64,000 nucleotides of DNA from Septoria linicola (Eukaryota > Ascomycota > Dothideomycetes > Mycosphaerellales > Mycosphaerellaceae): assembly GCA_024114885.1 (NCBI GenBank), contig CP099418.1:2170001-2234000 (forward strand), written 5' to 3'. Position 1 is the first letter of the stretch. Each line of letters starts with the position of its first letter. This document shows, piece by piece, positions 57,304 through 64,000 of this stretch. Position numbers and translations under genes: made by a program. The notes under the pieces are model-generated. The model made no database searches and had not been told where the DNA came from. It was given only the letters and a program-made list of their open reading frames with translations.

Positions 57304-57867
57304 GATGATGATCTGGCGAACCAACGGAATCGTTCTTGTGTCGAGAGCATGATCCAATTTGTAGTCAAATCATACGTATTCGTGAGCTTGATATCAACTG
57401 ATTCATGCCAGCTATTCAGATGGCTAGCTGTATGTCTTCTGTGTGCTATGCAGACTTCCCGATATGGCAGCGTGCTGTCTACGTTTTGAGGCTCTCGTGA
57501 TCACGAACAGAGGGCGAAGTCGGAGGAAGGACGGTCGACGAGCCGAAGTTGATGTGGGACCACTTTCGGCCACAAAAAACACGGTGGCCTGTCCTTTTGC
57601 TGCGTGGCAGGACGCCAAATTTGCTAGCCAGCGTCCTGCTAAGCCACAGAGCGGCGGGATTAATCCGCAAGGTCCACGCGGCTATGCTAGAATCGTATGA
57701 TTGCGATCAGTTGCCCGCCATTCGTTCTGCCAGCGACATTGCAGTTCAACAACACGACTTGCTCGCTGTCGCTGGGCAAGGAACACGTTGGCCAGGCTAC
57801 GGAAGAGAACGCAGAGTGAGGGAAAAGAATTTGGCTTTGCATTCAACCTGCATACGATTTGCGCCAG
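57304..57867. promoter_or_regulatory. SREBP promoter region
   Basis: This 564-bp region lies upstream of the SREBP gene. A perfect 12-bp palindrome TCGTGATCACGA at 57495-57506 contains two ATCACG half-sites, which resemble sterol-element half-sites. A 12-bp palindrome is expected several times in 64 kb by chance, so this is only suggestive. Confidence 0.3.
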
Positions 57868-60783
57868 ATGGACGCCTCTTGGCAACAAGGAGTTGCTGGG
57901 GGAGGAGGAGGTCACTCACCGATGGGCCCATCCGGTGGCCAATTCGATGCCACGCAGACTAACGAGGACTGGGAGGACTGGCTCAGATGGGATCCTGCTG
58001 CAGAGCCCACCTCTCCAGACGACACCTTCAACTCTGGCTCCTCTAAGAACGATTCTCCGATTCAAGACCCTGTCTTCCCGGTCTCGTTTGGCAGCACTGG
58101 CGATGAGCCCTTGGTGCCGCCGCTCATTGTCGGCGATGAACACCTGGGTTTTGGCAATGGCACTGACCTGACCGCGGACTTCACGCTGTTTGGTGCAGGC
58201 GACATCAGCGCAGGATTCGAGTTCTCGCAAACAGCCACGCTGAACGAACTACCCAGTGTTCCAAAGATAGACACCAACATCAATCAATGGACGCTCCCTT
58301 CGAATGTCACGGCCGATCCAGATGTACTTCCCTCTGCCGTGTCACGCGATTATGGGATGCTCAACGACAATCCACTAACCGTCACAACCCCAAGCCTGCA
58401 TCAAAGTCCCGGGTCTACTACCACTGAGCAAAAGGGCCAGAGTGTATCTTCGACTTCACCAGACCCGCCCAAAAAGAAGGGAGGTCGCAAAAGGAAGGCA
58501 GAGACGCAGCCACAAACGAGTGTTGGCGACGAGAATGGAGACTCACAGGATGGGGAGGATCATCCCAACAAGAAGATCACCTCTCACAATGTGATCGAGA
58601 AGAGGTATCGCAACAATCTCAATGACAAAATTGTCGAACTGCGGAACAGTGTGCCTAGTCTACGTGCTATGGGACGCGCCAATAAGGGCGATGGGCATGA
58701 GGATCTCGAAGGTCTCACCCCGGCCCACAAGCTGAACAAGGCTACAGTCATGGCCAAAGCAACGGAATATATCAAGCATCTGGAGAAACGTAATCAGACC
58801 ATATCCGACGAGATGGCGGCACTCAAGGAGCAACTGGCCAAAGTTGAAGCTGTAGTCGGTCAGTTTAGACAGTCTAGTATCGCGCACAGTCCATCTTCGG
58901 ACATACCGCGATCGCGAGAGACATCCTCCGCGAGCCAAAGTGCGACTCCCAGTTTCCCTAATCTGCCGTCTGACCAGTCTCGATTTGGACAGCCAGTTAT
59001 CCAACAACAATATATGCAACAGCAAGGACAGCCAGCGTATGCACGCCCACCAAATCCACCTGCCGAGGCTCAAAATCAACCTCAGTACGCAAACGGACGT
59101 GGCAACGGTTTCATGAATAAGATGATGCTGGGTACTATGGCAGGCTTGATGGTGATGGAGGGTTATTCAGAGCAGCAATCCGGCGACAGCACTTCTGGCT
59201 TGGCTTCCGTTCCCACTGCCTTGTTCAAACGAGCCATGTACGGCGCATCCTCATCATCGACGATAGCTTTGTCGCGACAAACCATCCTCCCGTTGCTCAA
59301 GATTTCGATGCTCATTGGTACACTCCTATACCTACTGGCCCCGTTGATAAACTATTCGCCCCGCCGCAAGCAGAAACTGTCTACGACCACCAGATTGCCC
59401 AAAGCTCCTTCGCTCGCATCACCTGTCGAGGTTCGTCGCCAGGCATGGCTGACTGCGATTCAGACTGTCTGGGTCCCCAAGCACTTTTTGCTAGAAGTCA
59501 TGGCTGTAGGAGCGAAAATGTTTCAGCTCAGCTTGCGCAGATTTGTTGGCGCAGAGGCATTTATGGCGATCACGGGCACGAATAAGGAAGAAGAAGCCGC
59601 TCGCATCAAGGCATGGGACATTGCCATTGACGCTCAGCTTGCTGGTGGTGATGCTCAGGTCTCATATTATCGGCTTCTCCTGACGCTTATGGAGAGTGGC
59701 ACCTTGCCAGACTCACCGGCCCGGCTGATGCAGAAGGCCGTCCACTTTCGCGTTTTCTTCTGGGAGGTTGCCAACGCGGGCTATGGTAACATTCTTGGCT
59801 TCAAATCCTTCACCGAGAAGGTTGGGAGGATCTACTGGGACTCTGCACAGCGCCAGCAGAAGGAGTTGGTGGCTGCATCCGCAGAAGGACGCACGGCAGA
59901 AGACGATGATGTCGACATCCTCCCCGACCATCTTGCACGTCTGGTGGAACTCGATTGCGATGAAGTGCTCAGCGACGAGATGATCCAGCGCGCTTGGAAT
60001 TTGGCATGGAATAAGCCCAGTGCATACGCCCTCGAATCCAATGCGGCTAGGGATAGCGTGATTGAAGATCATGCCATCCGTTCGCCTGTTGATGCTGTGG
60101 CCGCATGGTATACCAACATGACCATTGACGAGACTCTAACGGATACCCTGAGGGATAATGCTTCCACGTTTGATACAGAATACTATCTGGGCCTTGCTTT
60201 GAGCGTGGCACCGCCCGCATCAAGTACGCACGTCCGAGCGCTTGCCGCCAAAGCTGTTCTGTCGAACACGAATCGGGAGGCCAACATCGTAGTAGCCCTG
60301 GATGCGCTGCCGGTCATGTGCCCTACTGGCGGCATGAACCTCGTCAACCATGCACCTGCATCGCCTGACATTCTCACTGCGTTGACCTTCGCAAAGCTGA
60401 TTTCGCTCTCGGCATCGTCTGCTCCGAAATCAGCTCGCGAGCGGGCCTTTACCGCATTGAATAGTCTCAAGCTTGCGCCTGGGCAATTCACACTGTTGAC
60501 TGCAGTTGCCGCATACCGTTTACTTCGTATACTGGCTCCCGGTAACGCCGCTTCACGCGCGGAAGAAGGATTGGAGGAGCTTGCAGGCAGTCTTCGAGTC
60601 TGGGCAGGCACGACTACTGGCAGAGACAGCGGTCTTGGCCACGGTGGCCGCACCAAGATCGTCAAGCTGTGCCTCAACATTGCAAAGCAAGTAGGAGGCT
60701 GGGATGAAAAAGACTCCGGCTATTCATCTGCGGATGGTACTCGGAGTATCAGTAGCAGTCCGACTCGAGCGGTGTTCACCTAG
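57868..60783 (+). CDS. SRE1: Sterol regulatory element-binding protein (Sre1/SrbA type)
   Basis: A membrane-bound bHLH transcription factor that in fungi controls ergosterol synthesis and growth at low oxygen. The 971-residue protein has an acidic activation region, a basic patch (KKKGGRKRK) and the bHLH domain with H240, E244 and the SREBP-specific Y247 in EKRYRNNLNDKI, followed by a leucine-rich zipper (~285-330). A hydrophobic segment at ~474-494 is the likely membrane anchor. The ~470 residues after it match the fungal SREBP C-terminal domain (DUF2014) and form helices. Processing in related moulds uses the Dsc complex and a rhomboid protease. It has no introns. The ATG at 57868 precedes a Gly-rich leader. 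Whether a partner SCAP exists cannot be seen in this window. Confidence 0.92.
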   Translation: MDASWQQGVAGGGGGHSPMGPSGGQFDATQTNEDWEDWLRWDPAAEPTSPDDTFNSGSSKNDSPIQDPVFPVSFGSTGDEPLVPPLIVGDEHLGFGNGTDLTADFTLFGAGDISAGFEFSQTATLNELPSVPKIDTNINQWTLPSNVTADPDVLPSAVSRDYGMLNDNPLTVTTPSLHQSPGSTTTEQKGQSVSSTSPDPPKKKGGRKRKAETQPQTSVGDENGDSQDGEDHPNKKITSHNVIEKRYRNNLNDKIVELRNSVPSLRAMGRANKGDGHEDLEGLTPAHKLNKATVMAKATEYIKHLEKRNQTISDEMAALKEQLAKVEAVVGQFRQSSIAHSPSSDIPRSRETSSASQSATPSFPNLPSDQSRFGQPVIQQQYMQQQGQPAYARPPNPPAEAQNQPQYANGRGNGFMNKMMLGTMAGLMVMEGYSEQQSGDSTSGLASVPTALFKRAMYGASSSSTIALSRQTILPLLKISMLIGTLLYLLAPLINYSPRRKQKLSTTTRLPKAPSLASPVEVRRQAWLTAIQTVWVPKHFLLEVMAVGAKMFQLSLRRFVGAEAFMAITGTNKEEEAARIKAWDIAIDAQLAGGDAQVSYYRLLLTLMESGTLPDSPARLMQKAVHFRVFFWEVANAGYGNILGFKSFTEKVGRIYWDSAQRQQKELVAASAEGRTAEDDDVDILPDHLARLVELDCDEVLSDEMIQRAWNLAWNKPSAYALESNAARDSVIEDHAIRSPVDAVAAWYTNMTIDETLTDTLRDNASTFDTEYYLGLALSVAPPASSTHVRALAAKAVLSNTNREANIVVALDALPVMCPTGGMNLVNHAPASPDILTALTFAKLISLSASSAPKSARERAFTALNSLKLAPGQFTLLTAVAAYRLLRILAPGNAASRAEEGLEELAGSLRVWAGTTTGRDSGLGHGGRTKIVKLCLNIAKQVGGWDEKDSGYSSADGTRSISSSPTRAVFT

Positions 60784-61086
60784 AGTGAAGGCAGCGCACG
60801 GAACGAGAAGAGCAGAGCTCAACTTTTGATGTATGAACGATTCAGCGACCGCAGCAATAGATGCTCACAGATAGACGTGCATGAAGCACCATTAGCAAAT
60901 AGCACAATTCTGTTGTTCACATGCGTCTCACATCACCGTGCCTGTCACATGCGTTGGGGTCCAACGACGTCACGCCGAGGCGCGTGATTCGAATCATGCA
61001 TACACTACCACAACACCGATTCCTGAACTTCCTCATAGCTTCATCTGCTTCTGCCATGCACATGCAAGTGTTAGGGAGTGCCACGC
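60784..61086. other. Gap between SREBP and the Pex24-family gene
   Basis: This 303-bp gap lies between two plus-strand genes. A 12-bp palindrome TGATTCGAATCA lies at 60985-60996. Nothing else was recognised. Confidence 0.4.
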
Positions 61087-62646
61087 ATGGCCAGCATGGC
61101 GAACGAGGTTGCGAGTCCTCTTGCGAACCGTGATGAGCCCATTCCCGTCATCCGGATTTCCTCCAACGAAGATGACTATGACTCGGACACATCAGAGGTT
61201 GAAAGCGAAGTCACGGCTCGTCGTCGTGACAGGCTACGAGACCGAGCCAGTCGCAGCACGAGTCGGCTGAGGGAGAAGCTCGAAGGTGGCAGCGATGGCG
61301 GCCGACAGAGTCTCCAGGACCGACTGTTTGCCAGTGTACTCAGCCAGATCATTCCGTCCGAGGGCGCCCCCGCCAGCACGCTCGACGACGACGACGACGA
61401 AGACAATGATGCCGCCACTGGCCAGCCCGCTCGGAAGAAGAAGGACCGGCGGAGCAAAAAGTACGTCGACAAGCCCGAGTTTGGGCCTCGTCTGATGACC
61501 TACAACTTCCGCCGCTTCAATGCCCGAATCGGCGTCGTCTTCGTCTTCGAGAATATGCTGATCCGCCTCTTCTCGTGGCGGCAGGCAACATCCACGCTCT
61601 CCTTCATGGCCATCTACTCACTCGTCTGTCTCAAACCGCACTTGCTGCCTCTGATTCCGCTGGGTCTTCTGCTCTTCGGCATCATGATCCCCTCCTTTCT
61701 CGCTCGACACCCCACCCCGGCCAACGACCCTCGCATTGAGCCGAGCTACCGTGGTGCGGCGACAGCGCCTGCTAGTCGTGTCAAGCCAGCGCCGGATTTC
61801 AGCACGGACTTTTGGAGGAACATGAGAGACTTGCAGAACAGCATGGAGGACTTCAGTCGATTGCACGATGCTGCCAATCAGTACGTCACGCCTTACACAA
61901 ACTTCAGTGACGAGGCGATGAGCTCGGGTGTGTTCCTGGTGCTCACTGTGCTGAGTCTGGCCGCATTTGTGGGCAGCGGCCTAGTGCCATGGAGAGCCAT
62001 TGCATTGCTAGGCGGCTGGGCTGCTGTGCTCAGCGGGCATCCTCAGGCGCAGAAGATACTCCTTTCGACCAGGAACATGAAGCAGCTGAAACAACATGTC
62101 CAGCTGCTGCAGAGCACGCTACGAAGCTGGGTGGAGCAGGACATTGTCATGGATGAGCCAGCGGAGCTGAGGCAGGTGGAGGTATTTGAGCTGCAGAAAA
62201 ATCACAACGAGACTGATACATGGGAGTCGTGGCTGTTCAGCCCGTCACCCCATGATCCGCTATCCCCAGCGCGCATCGCAGGCAGTCGACCCAAGGGTAC
62301 GCAGTTCTTCGAAGAAGTGCAGGCGCCGCTGGGCTGGGAGTTCAAGGAGAAGAAGTGGACACTCGATCTGTTTAGTAGAGAGTGGGTAGAAGAGCGCATG
62401 ATCAGCGGTGTGGAGATCGAGACTGCTGGTGAGCGATGGGTGTATGATCTTCCCGCCGAGGAAGTGGAGCTGCTCGATAGCTTGGGCAGCCCCAGCAAAG
62501 GCAAGAGCAAGCAGAGAGTCAAGAGTATACCCAAAAGCGGATGGGAGGAGGGAACAGGCTTGGAACGTCGTGGCGACTGGCGGCGCAGGAGATGGACACG
62601 GCTCGTCACGAAGAAAAAGGCCGTCGACGACACGCAGAAGACGTGA
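61087..62646 (+). CDS. Pex24/dysferlin-domain peroxisomal membrane protein
   Basis: This 519-residue protein resembles the Pex24/Pex28-Pex29 family, integral peroxisomal or ER-contact proteins that set peroxisome number and position. The N-terminal ~130 residues are acidic and Arg-rich, and disordered. Two hydrophobic regions at ~171-205 and ~280-318 are likely membrane segments. The C-terminal part (~370-460) has the dysferlin-like blocks VFELQKNHNETDTWESWLFS and GWEFKEKKWTLDLFSREWVE, which define the family. It has no introns. I chose the ATG at 61087 over one at 61096. It is one of two peroxisome-related genes in the window, the other being PEX5. Confidence 0.78.
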   Translation: MASMANEVASPLANRDEPIPVIRISSNEDDYDSDTSEVESEVTARRRDRLRDRASRSTSRLREKLEGGSDGGRQSLQDRLFASVLSQIIPSEGAPASTLDDDDDEDNDAATGQPARKKKDRRSKKYVDKPEFGPRLMTYNFRRFNARIGVVFVFENMLIRLFSWRQATSTLSFMAIYSLVCLKPHLLPLIPLGLLLFGIMIPSFLARHPTPANDPRIEPSYRGAATAPASRVKPAPDFSTDFWRNMRDLQNSMEDFSRLHDAANQYVTPYTNFSDEAMSSGVFLVLTVLSLAAFVGSGLVPWRAIALLGGWAAVLSGHPQAQKILLSTRNMKQLKQHVQLLQSTLRSWVEQDIVMDEPAELRQVEVFELQKNHNETDTWESWLFSPSPHDPLSPARIAGSRPKGTQFFEEVQAPLGWEFKEKKWTLDLFSREWVEERMISGVEIETAGERWVYDLPAEEVELLDSLGSPSKGKSKQRVKSIPKSGWEEGTGLERRGDWRRRRWTRLVTKKKAVDDTQKT

Positions 62647-63083
62647 GACCGTACGGAGGGCCAACAACCGCATAGGACAACTCTACCACCCTACAAACAG
62701 TTGACATCGTCGGGGCAGCCTGCGACATTGCATCCTCGTGATGCTACCCCCCTGGACGACGTCGCCCTCAAGCCACCTTCTTCGCCCTGACAAAGATCTC
62801 GCGCCATGCCAGATTAGCACAGCAGATCGACACAACGCCCTTCCCAGCCCGGGGTAGACCCGATACTGGATACTCTGGAACAATGACATGTGTCATGGGA
62901 GCGAACCAGAGTCGAATTATGCTATGCTCACTTCCAAGCGACAATAGTCCAGAAGCAATCCCACGCCTACATGGCTCGGCGTGATGTCTTCATCACACCT
63001 TTCTCAGCCGATCGGGATACGAAGGCAACCAAAGCAACCATTTGTAATAGGCGAGGGATTGTGATCAAGTACTCATTTGCCGC
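62647..63083. other. Gap before the permease relic
   Basis: This 437-bp region shows no gene. It may contain the eroded upstream part of the permease fragment, but I cannot recognise transmembrane-coding frames in it. Confidence 0.4.
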
Positions 63084-63336
63084 GTGCCCCACATCATCAT
63101 TGTCTTCAATGGCATTGCGGTGTTCATCAAGGAGAACTGGAACGTGCGGAACTCCATCACCGCTTATGCCTGCGTGCCGATATACTTCGCCTTCTACCCC
63201 TCCTGGAACGTCTCCAAGAAGACTAAGATCGTCAAGAGCTCAGGACATATGGACTGCCAAATTTGCATTGGACGCGGAAGTATGGCCAAAGCAGATTCCT
63301 AAGAATTGGGTGGAGAAGGTCTGTTGGATTGCATGA
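63084..63336 (+). pseudogene. C-terminal relic of a fungal amino-acid permease
   Basis: A frame from 63084 reads like the last membrane helices of a fungal amino-acid permease (APC superfamily): HIIIVFNGIAVFIKENW, then ITAYACVPIYFAFYPSWNVS and KKTKIVKSS. Near 63235 the similarity jumps to the next frame (DIWTAKFALDAEVWPKQIPK, then NWVEKVCWIA) and ends at the family-like stop at 63336. The jump cannot be an intron at that length, so a single-base frameshift is likely. The first ~450 residues of a normal permease (about 530-570 residues) are missing. This is a truncated and frameshifted gene copy, probably no longer functional. Confidence 0.72.
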
Positions 63337-63458
63337 TGCTTTGTGAAGCTCTGCAATGCGCTCTCTAATTGAGTAACAAACATTGTAATCGCCCATTATT
63401 GCGCGCGGCTCCTTGCTGGGCTCTCATCTATGTCTATCGTGGGTGCGCTTTGCGAACC

Positions 63459-64000
63459 CTATATGCCAACCTTGTTCACGAGATGTTCTGGCCAGCTGCT
63501 GATTCTCTTTGCCCCAAAGAAGTTCCTCGCCTGCTCTGGTGCAGGATATATCGCATCACTTGCAGGCGCGCTCGAAGGATGTCCTGTGCTGTCCGCAACA
63601 CAACTTCCCTCGCCCCAGGTCGAAGCATAAGCGGCTTTCCACACCTCTGATTGGGCAAAGATAGACTCGATCGTGTAGAACAGTCTGCAGTCTGCTGCTT
63701 CATACACAAATTGAAGCGGTGTCACGGTCTCGTCGCCGTAGCGAATGTTGTTCCTCACGTTGACGCTGGCTAATTGGCTTCCGTCAGCCCATACAGCGGC
63801 ACGCAGCATAGCCTGTGAGACTGCCTCAGTCAAGTTGCCGTACGCTGCTCCGAACGCGACCTGATCGATTGGGCCGGCGTCCTCGTATGCTTCGCCTGCC
63901 GCCTCGGCGAGTAGGGAGAATGGGTACACGTTGGCGCCTTTGACGCCTCCGACTCCCTTCATTGGGCCATTTTGCTTACGACCGCCAAAGACGATTTGTT
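63459..64000 (-). CDS. S41-peptidase-like protein, 3' part (continues off the right edge)
   Basis: The minus strand has an open frame from a stop at 63459 to the window edge at 64000, with no start in view, so only the C-terminal ~180 residues are seen. Motifs VFGGRKQNGPMKGVGGVKGA, VYEAADCRLFYTIES and CVADSTGHPSS resemble the C-terminal half of secreted or lysosome-like fungal proteins of peptidase family S41 (UstP type). The catalytic Ser/Lys part would lie outside the window, so activity cannot be judged. An intron near the 3' end is possible. Confidence is moderate because the match is from memory of short blocks. Confidence 0.6.
   Translation of the reverse strand, partial: QIVFGGRKQNGPMKGVGGVKGANVYPFSLLAEAAGEAYEDAGPIDQVAFGAAYGNLTEAVSQAMLRAAVWADGSQLASVNVRNNIRYGDETVTPLQFVYEAADCRLFYTIESIFAQSEVWKAAYASTWGEGSCVADSTGHPSSAPASDAIYPAPEQARNFFGAKRISSWPEHLVNKVGI

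Noticed and set aside
60985..60996. TGATTCGAATCA palindrome downstream of the SREBP gene
   Set aside because: A 12-bp palindrome is expected by chance several times in this window and nothing links it to a function.
1..64000. CRISPR array, rRNA operon, biosynthetic gene cluster or intact transposon
   Set aside because: No spaced direct repeats, rRNA blocks, megasynthase domains, transposase or reverse transcriptase motifs were seen on reading both strands.

Overview
The window is nuclear DNA of a filamentous ascomycete (Pezizomycotina). Signs of this are dense protein genes on both strands, GT-AG introns mostly of 47-70 nt with CTAAC/CTGAC-like branch sites, and family members typical of moulds: a COT1-type NDR kinase with a glutamine-rich leader, an SREBP with the fungal C-terminal domain, an Mtr-like amino-acid transporter, a Pex24-family peroxin and an NAD-dependent Mtd1. 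A dothideomycete is my guess; the sequence does not prove it.

I support 26 complete protein genes, one gene running off the right edge and one broken gene. Left part (1-24 kb): a weak stretch, VPS37 and a golgin of the TMF/Sgm1 type from a shared promoter, a 3.6-kb block without a recognisable gene, an Ime2/MAK-type kinase, RRP42, a Sir2-class sirtuin, an unknown basic protein, a UBE2S-type E2, an FAD monooxygenase, NAR1 and RPB12. Middle (24-44 kb): COT1, a mitochondrial stomatin-like protein, a secreted beta-helix protein with six introns, REX1, a large glutamine-rich unknown protein, TAF1, RPN10 and NBL1/borealin. Right part (45-64 kb): an Mtr-like amino-acid transporter with 13 exons, a paraoxonase-like protein, PEX5, a mitochondrial two-RRM protein, MTD1, an MFS transporter of the DHA2 type, an SREBP, a Pex24-family membrane protein, an amino-acid permease relic and the 3' part of an S41-peptidase-like gene.

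The genes are mostly single-copy housekeeping functions (transcription, RNA decay, proteasome and ubiquitin, peroxisome, Golgi and endosome traffic). I see no biosynthetic cluster, CRISPR array, rRNA, convincing tRNA or intact transposon, and no clear undescribed multi-gene system. The points most worth a second look are a repeated TTAGTTAG-like element in several promoters, a 317-nt TAF1 intron that splits the zinc knuckle, a GC-AG intron in the secreted protein, a borealin subunit about four times the yeast length, a UBE2S-type enzyme with a long tail, and a conserved-looking protein of unknown function with Gly-Arg repeats.

Intron borders were placed by hand from frame, splice signals and family resemblance. 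Every spliced model given here keeps frame arithmetically, but none is backed by transcript data.
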